This document shows positions 17,801 through 27,142 of a DNA stretch of 64,000 nucleotides, piece by piece (the stretch's first letter is position 1; each line of letters starts with the position of its first letter). Under the pieces are notes generated by a model. The model was not told the origin of the DNA and ran no database searches. It saw only the letters and a program-made list of their open reading frames with translations. The stretch is from Planctomycetaceae bacterium (GTDB lineage: Bacteria; Planctomycetota; Planctomycetia; Planctomycetales; Planctomycetaceae), in the NCBI GenBank assembly GCA_021732975.1, contig JAKFWC010000023.1, positions 434,001-498,000 of the forward strand. The letters are read 5' to 3'. The translations under genes were made by a program, and so were the position numbers.

Positions 17801-18019
17801 ATGCAGAGGAGAACTCTCACCGTCGTAGCGCTGTTGGGGTGCCTGTCCAGGACGCCGTGGTGTCTGGCCGAGGAGCTGTTGTTTGAAGAGACCTTCGACA
17901 AGGAGCAGTCGGCGAAGTGGAAAGTCGTGGGACCGACGAAGGACGATTACCGAATTCGTGAACTTCCGCGACCGCAAATGACGTTTGCTCGTCATCGCAG
18001 TGCTTTGGGAATCATGTAG
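17801..18019 (+). pseudogene. Truncated secreted-protein gene remnant
   Basis: A 72-codon frame begins with a credible signal peptide (to about WCLAEE) followed by LLFEETFDKEQSAKWKVVG and DDYRIRE. This is how secreted planctomycete proteins with a concanavalin-like domain begin. The resemblance ends at about 17970. The frame then runs into the 3' end of the opposite-strand gene and stops, so only about 45 mature residues remain of a protein normally several times longer. It is most likely the 5' remnant of a deleted gene. A short functional peptide cannot be excluded. Confidence 0.5.
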
Positions 18020-18714
18020 ACCGGCTTCGACGAATTGGCTCGAGCGGCGGACGCAACACCAACGCCGCTGGCCAGGCCGCCTTCGCGCTCATGCAGATCG
18101 TCGTGCAGCGACCGGAGTTCTTCCAACGACCAGTTTTCGATGGTTCCATACGCGGCCGTACTCGCTCCGTGGTTAGGACTGCGGAGATGCGCGAGCACTG
18201 TCGGCTTGGTCGGGTTCCAGTCGCCATCGACCGACCAGTGATTGCCGCGCAGCCGGTAACTGCCTGTTGCGGCAACACGGACCGGTTCCGCTATCGCTTC
18301 CGTCGGCCGTTCGTTCTTCCCGGTGAGGAGCCAGCCGAACGTCCAGGCATCGAGCGGGGTGGTGCAACCAGTCTTGAAGTACCGCGTGACTTCGTCCCCA
18401 TCAATTCCGGCGACGGCGGGGTAATCGGTTGTGCCCAGAGACTCAGCAAACTCCGGCAGCGCGTCGCGGTTCACAATCTGCACGTGGGCATCGGGTGTCG
18501 AGCCGATGGTCCAACCGACGGACTTCATCTTTTCAAACGGACCGCCCGGTTTGCGAAGCCGCTGGAGCTCTTCCTCACAGCGTGGGCAGGCCTCGCGGAC
18601 AATGAACAGCACGCGGACTTTTCGTGGCCGTTTCGGTGCTTCCTCGCCGCAAAGAGAGTGAGGGGGTGCCGAAAAACTGAGCAGAATCGCGGAAAACAGC
18701 AGCAGTGAGCGCAT
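17992..18714 (-). CDS. Secreted thioredoxin-like protein
   Basis: 240 residues with a signal peptide (to about residue 22, PHSLCGEE). The motif VLFIVREACPRCEEEL places a CPRC redox pair (C43, C46) at the thioredoxin-fold position, followed by TTDYPAVAGIDG in the cis-proline region. The C-terminal 120 residues (GNHWSVDGDWNP...) form a separate region of unknown family. It is predicted to be a periplasmic disulfide protein or a reader of reducing conditions. Its 3' end overlaps the remnant frame on the other strand. Confidence 0.65.
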   Translation of the reverse strand: MRSLLLFSAILLSFSAPPHSLCGEEAPKRPRKVRVLFIVREACPRCEEELQRLRKPGGPFEKMKSVGWTIGSTPDAHVQIVNRDALPEFAESLGTTDYPAVAGIDGDEVTRYFKTGCTTPLDAWTFGWLLTGKNERPTEAIAEPVRVAATGSYRLRGNHWSVDGDWNPTKPTVLAHLRSPNHGASTAAYGTIENWSLEELRSLHDDLHEREGGLASGVGVASAARANSSKPVYMIPKALR

Positions 18715-18914
18715 CGTATGGTCCGGCGACGGGAGTCTGCGGCGACGCCCCCTCCCCTCCCGAGATTCGCGTCAATACGGCCTGATTCTGTGGGTCGGAG
18801 CGTGAAATGACGGAATCGTCCAACGCTTGATGACCCGCAGAAGAGCGCTCTCCAATCGCCCGAAGTTGTGACAATGCAAAACGCTTGCCGGAGCAAAACA
18901 GTGTCTTTGATGGC

Positions 18915-20945
18915 CTACTTCTTGAACCGTTCCGAAGCGCCGGCCGCTTTGAACCATGCCGCGCTTGTCGTCACGATCTCGGCGGGTGCGTCGCGCAAGG
19001 TCAGTTCTTTGTCCGCCAGCAGTCCGAACATCGTCGGGACATCGGCGACGCGGAGAATATTCAGGAATTGCGGTGCCGCGTTGTCCAGATGCGAGGCCGG
19101 CGGGGCGATCGCGATGACGCCTTGAATGGCCGGTTCCCATAGCGCAGCATAAGCCGCGAGAATGGCGTCGTTCCCCAACCCGGCGACATGGATGGCATGC
19201 GAATCTGGGAGAGCCTTCAAGACCTTGGCCACCGCTGCGACATCCGACACGCGACTGGTATCCACCGTACGTCCTAGCAAGGCGTGCGACCGTTCGACAT
19301 AGTTGGGCGGATTTTTGCGCGTCCATGCCGTTTTACCGACGCCTCGGGGGTGGATCAGATAAACATCGTCCGTCGGCTGGAGGGCTGTCAGCAGCGTTGG
19401 TGCTACGTCATCGCCATCATTGGAGGAAACGACCAGCACCGTCCGCTGTGCCGGCGGCTTGGCCGCGCGGTGAAGGCGGGATGAGATCGGAATGCCGTCT
19501 TCAAATTCGAGGGTGAACACGGTGGGCGATGTCGAAAACGCCACCGGTTTCGCAGCCAGAATCTCCGCGGGTAGCGAACGGAAAGCCACTCGTTTCAACT
19601 CGCTCAACAAGCGTTGCCGTTCACGGTCGTGCTCTTCACGATTCGTCGGTGCGATGTTTTTTGCCAACGGGACGAAGAGCTCGTCAATCGTCGAATTGAG
19701 CTCGTCCTTCGGCAGATCGGCGTCGGTGGGGAAGACGCGGAGTTTCTCGGGATCGATGGGATGCACCGGATCGTTACGGTCACCCGTGACGAGATCCTGT
19801 TCGCTGTCGGTGACCGGACGGGCGTCGCCTTTGAGATGGGCGTTGAGGAACTGGCACCGGGCGCGTCGCAGGTCTTCGCGGTAGTCGTGACCGCCGATGC
19901 TCACCACGGTGTCGAAGCGGTCACTGGCTCCGAACAGGCTGTAACAGCGTTCCATGCGGTTGGTGATGCGGCCGTTGGCATCCATCGGGAAAATGGCGTC
20001 CTGATCGCTGTTCATGAACAACATCGGCCGCGGGGCAATCAAGCCGGCGATACGCGTCCACGGCCACTGGAATGTGTTGTAGAGGAACATGCAGTCGCAA
20101 TGGCCATTGATCACGCGGTTCGGCACATACGCTTCGAGGTCCGCCATACCGCTGACGGGGATCGCGACTTTGATGCGATCATCCGCGGCGGCAATCCAGA
20201 AGGTCGCCGCCCCGCCACCACTGATGCCCGTCACCGCGAGTCGTTCCGGATCGACATCGGGTCGCGAGATGAGATAGTCGATCCCACGCACACCGTTCCA
20301 GCATTCGACCCCTGCGGAGGTGTAGCCGCGCGAATGCCAGCTCCAGCGTTCGCGGTTGTACGTGCCGTGGTGAATCCCCGCGATTTCACCGAGTTGCAGC
20401 GTATCGACAATCAAACAGATATAGCCGTGCTTCGCGAGCCAGATGCCGTGTGATTGAAACGCCGTTTTACCACCGTTACGGCCGCGCGATGAATGCCCGC
20501 AGACATACAACACCGCCGGCAATTTTTCACCCTTAGCGATTTTCTCCGGTCGATACAGGTTCGCAGTGACATACAACCGCGGTCGGCTTTGATAGTGCAG
20601 GTTCTCAACAACATAGCCCTCGCCATTGACGGTTCCCGTGACCGTGGCGTGCAATGGCGTGCGCTCCGGCAGCGGTGACAGACCGAGCATATAGAAGAAC
20701 TCGTCACGATACCGCGGCCGATTCTGTTCCCATTCCGCACGGGTGGCATAATCCGTCGCCGACACCGCATCGAGCCGCAGGGCTTCGGTTCGCAGGAAGT
20801 TCTGGATCATCTCATCGCCGGGAGCCGACCGATCTGCAGCGCCGAGGGCTTGGGCGAAGGCGATTGCCGCGTTGGAAGTGGTCACACATAGCGCGACGAT
20901 GATGAGGCCACAATGGATCACAGGACGGAAGACATGATCGCACAT
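18915..20945 (-). CDS. Secreted tandem alpha/beta-hydrolase, acetylxylan-esterase-like
   Basis: 676 residues from the ATG at 20945, chosen because it gives a signal peptide (ending about SNAAIAFAQA) and avoids the repeat upstream. The first hydrolase domain has an intact triad: nucleophile S242 in GISGGGA, an acid at about D314/D316 in MNSDQDAIFP, and H353 in GGHDYR. The last 220 residues resemble a second hydrolase domain (VLVVSSNDG...AGLGNDAIL), but GLGND replaces the GxSxG nucleophile elbow. It probably deacetylates polysaccharide or hydrolyses esters outside the cytoplasm. The substrate is unknown. Confidence 0.75.
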   Translation of the reverse strand: MCDHVFRPVIHCGLIIVALCVTTSNAAIAFAQALGAADRSAPGDEMIQNFLRTEALRLDAVSATDYATRAEWEQNRPRYRDEFFYMLGLSPLPERTPLHATVTGTVNGEGYVVENLHYQSRPRLYVTANLYRPEKIAKGEKLPAVLYVCGHSSRGRNGGKTAFQSHGIWLAKHGYICLIVDTLQLGEIAGIHHGTYNRERWSWHSRGYTSAGVECWNGVRGIDYLISRPDVDPERLAVTGISGGGAATFWIAAADDRIKVAIPVSGMADLEAYVPNRVINGHCDCMFLYNTFQWPWTRIAGLIAPRPMLFMNSDQDAIFPMDANGRITNRMERCYSLFGASDRFDTVVSIGGHDYREDLRRARCQFLNAHLKGDARPVTDSEQDLVTGDRNDPVHPIDPEKLRVFPTDADLPKDELNSTIDELFVPLAKNIAPTNREEHDRERQRLLSELKRVAFRSLPAEILAAKPVAFSTSPTVFTLEFEDGIPISSRLHRAAKPPAQRTVLVVSSNDGDDVAPTLLTALQPTDDVYLIHPRGVGKTAWTRKNPPNYVERSHALLGRTVDTSRVSDVAAVAKVLKALPDSHAIHVAGLGNDAILAAYAALWEPAIQGVIAIAPPASHLDNAAPQFLNILRVADVPTMFGLLADKELTLRDAPAEIVTTSAAWFKAAGASERFKK

Positions 20946-20985
20946 ATTGGCTGGTCCGGAAGTGATGGAGCGATCCCATATCGAT

Positions 20986-21065
20986 GGTGTGCCACGGCCG
21001 TGTCGGCCGCGAGAATTGTCCCGCCGCCTTGCCACATCGCACGGCCGACACGGCCGTGGCACACC
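20986..21065. repeat. Perfect 24-bp inverted repeat
   Basis: Arms at 20986-21009 and 21042-21065 are exact reverse complements around GGTGTGCCACGGCCGTGTC. It lies in the shared upstream region of two divergent genes, about 40 bp from the esterase start, so any hairpin would form in or near its 5' leader. Confidence 0.75.
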
Positions 21066-21179
21066 GCGATTGAAACTGGATTGGAGTGAATTATCAACGA
21101 AAGCTGATTTGTTTCTCCTCGCGGTTCGATTTCCGATTGACCCGTCGTTTGGGATGGGCGACGATACATCGTTCGCTTG

Positions 21180-21815
21180 ATGCTCAAATTGTCGGGACTC
21201 GTCGTGTCGCCCATTCGTCGGATTGTCGTGCATCGCCATTCGGCGTTCGCCGTCGTGCTGACGGCGTGCACGCTTGCGCTGATTGTGTGGCGACCGTGGC
21301 AACCGCGGGCTTCCGTAACTGCCGCACCAGTGAATGATGCACATGCGCCGTCGACGCTGATTTCGGAAGCGTCTCCAATCTCCACAGACGATCCGCGGTA
21401 TCAGCAGACCACCGAAAAAGTGCGACAAGCGCTCGAGGACGTGAAAGCGTCACCCGTTGTCTCAGAGCCCCCCGCGAAACCCACAATCCTCGGTTCCTGG
21501 CGCGACGACTTCTACGGCAAACGCATTTTCCACTTTCGCGACGACGGCACCGCGGTAATGACCATCGAACTCGATTCGGTCGGCCAACTCCTCTACGGTC
21601 CGAAGCTGACGTTCTTCATCGATTGGACGGTGGACGGCAACATCCTCAAACTGAAGATGACCGGCGGCGAACCGAAATCGACGGCGACCGTCGCGAAGCT
21701 TTTCGGCGAGTCGTCCGAACAACGGATCGAGAGCCTCGAAGCCAACGAAATGAAACTTCGTTCGCTCGACAGCAATAAACTCTATACCCACCGCCGCGTG
21801 GAAGAGATGCCGTGA
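21180..21815 (+). CDS. Single-pass membrane protein of unknown function
   Basis: 211 residues. An N-terminal transmembrane helix (about 24-40, FAVVLTACTLALIVW) is followed by a Pro/Ala-rich linker and a soluble domain of about 100 residues. That domain starts ILGSWRDDFYGKRIFHFRDDGTAVM and is lipocalin-like in its beta-strand pattern, suggesting a small beta-barrel of the 'stress/calycin' type. No catalytic motif is present. ATG at 21180. A TTG one codon upstream is also possible. Confidence 0.6.
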   Translation: MLKLSGLVVSPIRRIVVHRHSAFAVVLTACTLALIVWRPWQPRASVTAAPVNDAHAPSTLISEASPISTDDPRYQQTTEKVRQALEDVKASPVVSEPPAKPTILGSWRDDFYGKRIFHFRDDGTAVMTIELDSVGQLLYGPKLTFFIDWTVDGNILKLKMTGGEPKSTATVAKLFGESSEQRIESLEANEMKLRSLDSNKLYTHRRVEEMP

Positions 21816-22331
21816 TTCTCTGCCCGTGCGCTGTGGGATCCCGCAAAGCGGCAAGCGATTATCAAAGCGAAGACCGCGGCGAATCCGGGGATTCGTCGCG
21901 GTCTTCCAGAGCGATCAGCCTGTCCTCGATTGCGACGGTGGAGTCGCGGGCGAATCGGGCGGAATGCGGTCCCGCTGACGCGGTCACCGTAGGTCATTCA
22001 AGCCCTCGCAATAGGTTTGGCACCTCCGACGGAATCTTGAGAACAGGTGATGCGGACGCGTTGTAGATGCGGACTCGAAAGCAGGCAAGAGCGATTTCAC
22101 GTCCGTTGTCGCTCGTCGCGAACAGTTCATCGGCAACTCGATGGCCGAAGATTGCATGATTCTTCACAAAGCGGATGAGTGGACAGTGAGCAGGGGACAG
22201 CCAGACGGAGATGCCCCTTGAAACTTCCTCTGGCTGTCCCCTGCCCACTGTCCACTCCCACCTGCTCCACCGGCGCGGTATGGTGTTTTTTCCGTTCCAG
22301 GTGATGCCATGATTTTCTACAGGATGACACC
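21816..22331. other. Intergenic region with repeat
   Basis: 516 bp. The right half holds the inverted repeat at 22179-22255. The left half (21816-22170) has no start with a ribosome-binding site. A minus-strand frame at about 21994-22180 looks slightly protein-like and could be a decayed remnant. The AGGATGACACC before 22332 is the ribosome-binding site of the next gene. Confidence 0.4.
22179..22255. repeat. Inverted repeat, ACAGCCAGA family (copy 1)
   Basis: 27-nt arms (22179-22205 and 22229-22255) with a single mismatch around the core CAGGGGACAGCCAGA. It lies 77 nt before the TIM-barrel gene. A diverged copy lies just after that gene at 23211-23298. Confidence 0.7.
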
Positions 22332-23198
22332 ATGACCAATTTTCATTTCGCCGGATCGAATCGCCGTCAGTTTCTACAGGCATCGGCAATGGCCGCCGCT
22401 GCGACGATGCTCGGCACCACGCGATTGATGGCTGCCGCTGATCCGTACGCCGGCTTCAAGATGGGTCTGCAGAGCTATTCGCTGCGGGCCTTTGATGTCG
22501 AAAAGGCGATGGAACACACGCGGACGCTCGGGCTGAAGTATTGGGAATCGTTCCCTAAGCATGTGCCGATGGGTACCGTCCCCGCACACATCACCACGCA
22601 GAAGGAAATCCTTGCCAAAGGCGGCATTACGGTAATGGCGTACGGAGTCGTTGGCTTTGATGCCAATGAAGACGCCGCCCGCCGGACGTTTGATTTTGCC
22701 AAGGCGATGGGGATTGTCTCGCTCAGTGCCGATCCTGCGAAGGATAACAAGACGTTCGACATGCTGGATAAACTGGTCGCTGAATATGATGTCGCGATCG
22801 CGATCCACAACCACGGGCCGGGGCATCGCTACGACAAGATTTCCGATGTCGTGGACATGGTGAAAGACCGGCATCCGAAGATTGGCGGCTGCGTCGACAC
22901 CGGCCATTATCTCCGCAGCGACGAAAGCCCGGTCGAAGCGATCGAAAAGTTGGGCAAACGCGTCTTTGGCGTCCATCTGAAAGACGTGAAGACCGTCGAA
23001 AAAGACGGTAAGAAGTCCAAGCAGTTCAAGATTCTCGGCGAAGGCGATCTCGACGTGCTTGGGTGCCTGAAGGCGCTCAAGAAACTCGATTACCAATACT
23101 GTCTGGCGATCGAATATGAAGAGAACGCCGAGAATCCGATGTCGGATCTCGAAGTTTGTCTGAAGAATGTCCGCGAAGCGGTGAAGAAGATGGGCTGA
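22332..23198 (+). CDS. Exported TIM-barrel sugar isomerase/epimerase-like protein
   Basis: 288 residues. A Tat-type signal (NRRQFLQASAMAAAATML) is followed by the AP-endonuclease-2 TIM barrel. Motifs include GLQSYSLRAFDVEKAM, IAIHNHGPGHRYD, GGCVDTGHYLRSDE and LAIEYEENAENP, whose His, Asp and Glu side chains are likely metal ligands. AGGA lies 6 nt before the ATG. It is probably a periplasmic sugar-phosphate or keto-sugar isomerase with unknown substrate. The gene is a single unit bracketed by two related inverted repeats. Confidence 0.8.
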   Translation: MTNFHFAGSNRRQFLQASAMAAAATMLGTTRLMAAADPYAGFKMGLQSYSLRAFDVEKAMEHTRTLGLKYWESFPKHVPMGTVPAHITTQKEILAKGGITVMAYGVVGFDANEDAARRTFDFAKAMGIVSLSADPAKDNKTFDMLDKLVAEYDVAIAIHNHGPGHRYDKISDVVDMVKDRHPKIGGCVDTGHYLRSDESPVEAIEKLGKRVFGVHLKDVKTVEKDGKKSKQFKILGEGDLDVLGCLKALKKLDYQYCLAIEYEENAENPMSDLEVCLKNVREAVKKMG

Positions 23199-23210
23199 GG
23201 GAAGATCGCA

Positions 23211-23298
23211 GGGAACAGTGGGCAGTGGACAGCCAGAATGGAAACGAAGTGCATCGAACACGCGCGATTTTCTGGCTGATCCCTGACCCCTGTCCACT
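23211..23298. repeat. Inverted repeat, ACAGCCAGA family (copy 2)
   Basis: Imperfect arms at 23211-23239 and 23269-23298 share GTGGACAGCCAGA and its complement TCTGGCTG...TGTCCAC with copy 1. It lies between the TIM-barrel stop and the stop of the convergent small membrane protein gene, where it may also end transcription. Confidence 0.55.
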
Positions 23299-23302
23299 TT
23301 TC

Positions 23303-23452
23303 TCACAGGCTTTTGTGACCGCGCATCCAATACCAGCCGATGACGCCAATGATCGACAGGACCATGGCGTAATCGAACGGACCCATGTGGTCCCACCAAC
23401 TGACGGCGTACCGACGGTAAAAATCGACGTTGTAAATAATCGCTTCGTACAT
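23303..23452 (-). CDS. Small single-pass membrane protein
   Basis: 49 residues from the ATG at 23452, with AAGG just upstream. The N-terminal half is aromatic-rich (YNVDFYRRYAVSWWDHMG). A transmembrane helix (YAMVLSIIGVIGWYWM) then ends in the basic RGHKSL. The family is unknown to me. Composition and start signal support a real gene, despite its small size. An ATG 16 codons upstream is possible but has a less protein-like N-terminus. Confidence 0.55.
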   Translation of the reverse strand: MYEAIIYNVDFYRRYAVSWWDHMGPFDYAMVLSIIGVIGWYWMRGHKSL

Positions 23453-23574
23453 GGACCTTGCCCCTGAGTTCTGAACGGGGGCCCGCTTTCCCGTATGCAA
23501 ACTCTAGATCACGAATTTCGCCTCGGCAAAAAATTTCCCCCCGTTGCGGATAACGGGTGGGCTAATTGGAGGCA

Positions 23575-24717
23575 TCACACTCTAACGGCGAGATTGTCGC
23601 GGTGGATGATTTCATCGTAGGGGACGGACCCGAGCGTCCGGGCGATGTCTTCCGCTCGCTTGCCGACCAGACTGCGGGCCGCCGCTGAATCGTAATTGGT
23701 GAGTCCACGGGCAATTTCGTTGCCGGCAAGATCGTATAGCGATACCACCTCCCCTTTATTGAATTCGCCTTCGACCGTCCGCACGCCGATCATCAGCAGT
23801 GAACGGCCTTGGTCGATGATCGCCCGCCGCGCACCGTCGTCGAGAATTAACCGGCCTTTGGGAGGCAGCGTGTATCCGATCCAGCGTTTCCAGGCGGGTA
23901 ACGCGTCCTGTTCGGCGACGAAGAGTGTTCCCACATCTTCGCCACGGAAAATGTCATCGAGCACGTTCGGTCGTTGTCCGTGAGCGATGAACACATGCGT
24001 TCCCACGGCAGTTGCCGTCCGCACGGCGTCCAGTTTGGATCGCATGCCTCCGGTGCCGCGGGAACTTTTGCTTGCGCCAACTAAATCCAGCAATTCATCG
24101 TCGAATTTCTCGACCAAGGGGATGCGACGGCTGTCCGGCAAAGTCGGGTCACCGGTGAGAAGTCCGTCCACGACGGAAAGAACGATCAGCAGATCGGCGG
24201 GCAGCAGATTCGCCACCATCGCCGCGAGCCGATCATTATCGCCGAGTTTAATTTCCTCGGTGCTCACCGTGTCGTTTTCGTTTACAACCGGAATCGTGGC
24301 GTACTCAGATAAGGTCAGCAACGTATTGCGGACATTCAGGTAACGATCACGATTTTTGAAGTCGTTCGCCGTGAGCAGCAACTGGGCGGAGTGATAACCG
24401 AACTTGCGGAAGTTCACGTCGTACAGGTGAATGAGGTGCGCTTGTCCCGTCGCGGCGGCGGCTTGCAGGTGAGCCAAATCGCGCGGTCGCTCTTTCAGAC
24501 CGAGTAAACCCATCCCGGCACCGATCGCCCCACTGGAGACCAGCACGACTTTTCGGCCACTGGAAACGATGCCGTGCAGCTGCGCCGCCAAAGCGCGGAT
24601 ACGATCTTCGTCGAGCCGGTCATCGGAAGTGGACAGGACGTTAGTGCCGACTTTCACCACGACGGATTTCGCGTGCGCTAGAATCTGCAGCCGTCGATCT
24701 CGTTCCGTCATTTCCAT
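23575..24717 (-). CDS. proB: Glutamate 5-kinase
   Basis: 380 residues from the ATG at 24717, preceded by GGAG. It phosphorylates L-glutamate, the first step of proline biosynthesis, in the cytoplasm. The amino-acid-kinase domain shows [10 protein letters not shown] (20-29), [23 protein letters not shown] and the [11 protein letters not shown] glycine-rich motif. The C-terminal PUA domain begins about residue 285 ([13 protein letters not shown]). The length matches two-domain ProB enzymes. proA is not adjacent. An open frame extends 19 codons upstream without a ribosome-binding site. Confidence 0.93.
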   Translation of the reverse strand: MEMTERDRRLQILAHAKSVVVKVGTNVLSTSDDRLDEDRIRALAAQLHGIVSSGRKVVLVSSGAIGAGMGLLGLKERPRDLAHLQAAAATGQAHLIHLYDVNFRKFGYHSAQLLLTANDFKNRDRYLNVRNTLLTLSEYATIPVVNENDTVSTEEIKLGDNDRLAAMVANLLPADLLIVLSVVDGLLTGDPTLPDSRRIPLVEKFDDELLDLVGASKSSRGTGGMRSKLDAVRTATAVGTHVFIAHGQRPNVLDDIFRGEDVGTLFVAEQDALPAWKRWIGYTLPPKGRLILDDGARRAIIDQGRSLLMIGVRTVEGEFNKGEVVSLYDLAGNEIARGLTNYDSAAARSLVGKRAEDIARTLGSVPYDEIIHRDNLAVRV

Positions 24718-25022
24718 CAAAAAACTCCGCTCCGTCAGCCTATCCCGCCGAATCCGCATATTCTGCAAATCCAAGTGTCGCGTGGTCTCATTCTATCGGC
24801 AAACGGAGTGCAGGGACATTTCGGCGTTGTTCGCAGTGTCATACGCAAAGTGGCAAGCGCAAGTGGAATATCGACTTGATTTCACTCTTCACTGCCGATC
24901 ATCGCGAATTTCAGAATCGTGAGTTGGTCCGCGGTTGCGACGCCGATATGATGGAACCTTCACGGAAGACTTCGCGTTGCCCAGGATGGGACCGCAACCG
25001 GGTTCGTTGCCAAAGGACCGGC

Positions 25023-26639
25023 ATGGCCGATCTATTTCACGAGTGCGGAGTTGCGGCGGTCTACCATCTCCCCGGACACGGTGCCAACCGCTTCCTTTCG
25101 CGAGATAATCCCTCGGAAGCCGCCCGGCTGATGCCGCGGATGCTGCTGGAAATCCAGAACCGGGGTCAACTCGCGGCCGGAATGAGCGCGCTCGATCCTG
25201 CCCGGTCGGAACTGTTGCACACCTACAAGGATGTGGGCACGGTGACCGAGGTGTTCCACCTCAATCATCAAAACGATTACGATGCGTTGATGAAAACGCT
25301 CGGCGGTGTCGCGGCGATCGGCCACGTCCGCTACGCCACCTGTGGCAAAGACGATGCCAACAACGCCCAGCCGTTTGAGCGGCCGCACATCGAGAAATCG
25401 AAGTGGTTCAGCTTCGCGTTCAACGGCCAACTCGCCAACTATCAGGAACTGCGGGACGAGATTCTGTCCCAGCGGAATTTTCACCTTTCGCGCGATACCG
25501 ATACTGAAATCCTGATGCACCTGATCGCGCAGCAGCTTTCGGGTGATCGCCGTCCGACGATGATCGATTTGCTACGACATCTGAGCAGCCGCTTCGACGG
25601 TGCCTATAACATCGTCTACTTGAATGCTCAGGGAGACATGTTCGTCGCACGCGATCCGCTCGGTATTCGCCCGATGTGTTATGCGATCGATGGTCCGATG
25701 TTCGCGGCGGCCAGCGAAAGTGTCGCGCTGGCGAACATGGGATTTGCGCCGTCCAAGATTCACAGCCTCGCGCCCGGGCATGCCATCACCATTCAAAACG
25801 GCGAACTGAAGATCGAACAGTTTGCCGAGAGTCCGCGTCACGCGCACTGCTTTTTCGAGTGGATTTATTTCGCCAACGTCGCGAGCACCCTTGATGAACG
25901 GAGTGTGTATCTCTCCCGCAAACGGCTCGGCGAGGAACTGGCGGAGCAGGAAGAGTTGACGATGGACGACGATACGATTGTCGTCCCGGTGCCCGACACC
26001 GCCAAAGCCGCCGCCGATGCGATGGCGTACATCCTGAAAGTACCGTGTCTGGAAGGGTTGATCCGGAACAGGTATCTCGGACGGACATTCATCGAAAGCA
26101 GTGCGAAGCGCGAAGTCAAGGTGCGGATGAAGTACACGCCGCTGCCGGAAGTCCTGCGTGGGAAGCGAGTGTTGCTTGTCGAAGATACGATTGTCCGCTC
26201 GACGACGATGCAAGCCCTCATCAGCCAGCTGAAAGACCCGGAACGTGGCGGGGCGCGCGAGGTGCATGTGCGCGTCGCCTGTCCGCCAATCATCGCACCC
26301 TGTTTCTACGGCATCGACATGTCGACGATCAAGGAGCTCTTCGCTCCGCGGCATCTCAAGGGAGGCGAACTGACTCCGGAAGTCGAAGCTCTCATGGCAA
26401 AGACGTTGGGAGCCGACAGTCTGCGGTATTTGAGTCTGCCCGCGATTGCTCGGAGCGTGGGGCTTGCCGACACGTTGCTGTGTCGCGCGTGTTTGAATGG
26501 CGAATATCCGACGGAAGCCGGCCGCGAGTTGTACCAGGTCGCCCTCGAAAAGGCCGCGCTCGCCGCGACCACGTCCGAAGTGGCCAGCCGGACTTACGAT
26601 ACGCCCGTGGCCTCTTTAGCCACCGCGGGCTGCGGTTGA
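25023..26639 (+). CDS. purF: Amidophosphoribosyltransferase
   Basis: 538 residues. It makes 5-phosphoribosylamine from PRPP and glutamine, the first committed step of purine synthesis. The N-terminal class II glutaminase begins at C8 (ECGVAAVY), so a 7-residue propeptide is presumably cleaved. [15 protein letters not shown] and FNGQLANY follow. The PRTase half has [15 protein letters not shown] and the PRPP loop [13 protein letters not shown] (383-395). Cysteines 276, 427, 487 and 490 sit where Bacillus-type PurF binds a 4Fe-4S cluster. ATG at 25023. The frame continues upstream without a good start. Confidence 0.9.
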   Translation: MADLFHECGVAAVYHLPGHGANRFLSRDNPSEAARLMPRMLLEIQNRGQLAAGMSALDPARSELLHTYKDVGTVTEVFHLNHQNDYDALMKTLGGVAAIGHVRYATCGKDDANNAQPFERPHIEKSKWFSFAFNGQLANYQELRDEILSQRNFHLSRDTDTEILMHLIAQQLSGDRRPTMIDLLRHLSSRFDGAYNIVYLNAQGDMFVARDPLGIRPMCYAIDGPMFAAASESVALANMGFAPSKIHSLAPGHAITIQNGELKIEQFAESPRHAHCFFEWIYFANVASTLDERSVYLSRKRLGEELAEQEELTMDDDTIVVPVPDTAKAAADAMAYILKVPCLEGLIRNRYLGRTFIESSAKREVKVRMKYTPLPEVLRGKRVLLVEDTIVRSTTMQALISQLKDPERGGAREVHVRVACPPIIAPCFYGIDMSTIKELFAPRHLKGGELTPEVEALMAKTLGADSLRYLSLPAIARSVGLADTLLCRACLNGEYPTEAGRELYQVALEKAALAATTSEVASRTYDTPVASLATAGCG

Positions 26640-26702
26640 TCTTCCCGCTTGCCGCTTAGCGTGATGCTCACGTTCTCAATTTGCTGGATTTGCCACACGA
26701 TC

Positions 26703-27128
26703 ATGTTGACGGAGCACGAGATCGAGATTCGCGTGCGGTACTGCGAGACCGACGCGATGGGCTTTCTGCATCACGCCAATCATTTCACCTACTTCGAGAT
26801 GGGCCGCACCGAACTGCTTCGTGCCCAGGGCGGAAACTATCGGGCGGTGGAAGAATCGGGATTGTATCTGGTCGTGGTGAAGTTCGAGTGCCGGTACCAT
26901 GCCCCGGCTCGTTACGATGATCTTCTGCGATTGGTCACGCGGGTTGAGCGCGTTTCCCCCGCAAAGATCGAGCACAGCTACCGGCTCTACCGCAGCGAAC
27001 AATTGCTCACGACGGCAAACAGCATCCTCGCCTGTGTGGACAAAGACGGGAAAATCCAGCGGATTCCCGAAGTAATCGCGGAGAATCGTCCTGTTGATGC
27101 GCCGCGCGTCATTCCTTCGTCGACGTAA
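26703..27128 (+). CDS. YbgC/4HBT-type acyl-CoA thioesterase
   Basis: 141 residues from the ATG at 26703. It is a hotdog-fold thioesterase: [31 protein letters not shown], split by family into Y-x-(E/D)[12 protein letters not shown] with the catalytic-type aspartate in ETDAMG. The length and motif match YbgC and 4-hydroxybenzoyl-CoA thioesterases. The acyl substrate is not predictable. It follows purF by 63 nt on the same strand, which may be chance. An alternative start 18 codons upstream has a hydrophobic but unconvincing extension. Confidence 0.85.
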   Translation: MLTEHEIEIRVRYCETDAMGFLHHANHFTYFEMGRTELLRAQGGNYRAVEESGLYLVVVKFECRYHAPARYDDLLRLVTRVERVSPAKIEHSYRLYRSEQLLTTANSILACVDKDGKIQRIPEVIAENRPVDAPRVIPSST

Positions 27129-27142
27129 TCCGTTTACTCAAC

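Noticed and set aside
21994-22181. Minus-strand frame of about 60 codons that looks slightly protein-like
   Set aside because: No start with a ribosome-binding site, no recognisable motif, and it runs into an inverted repeat. It is at best a decayed fragment.
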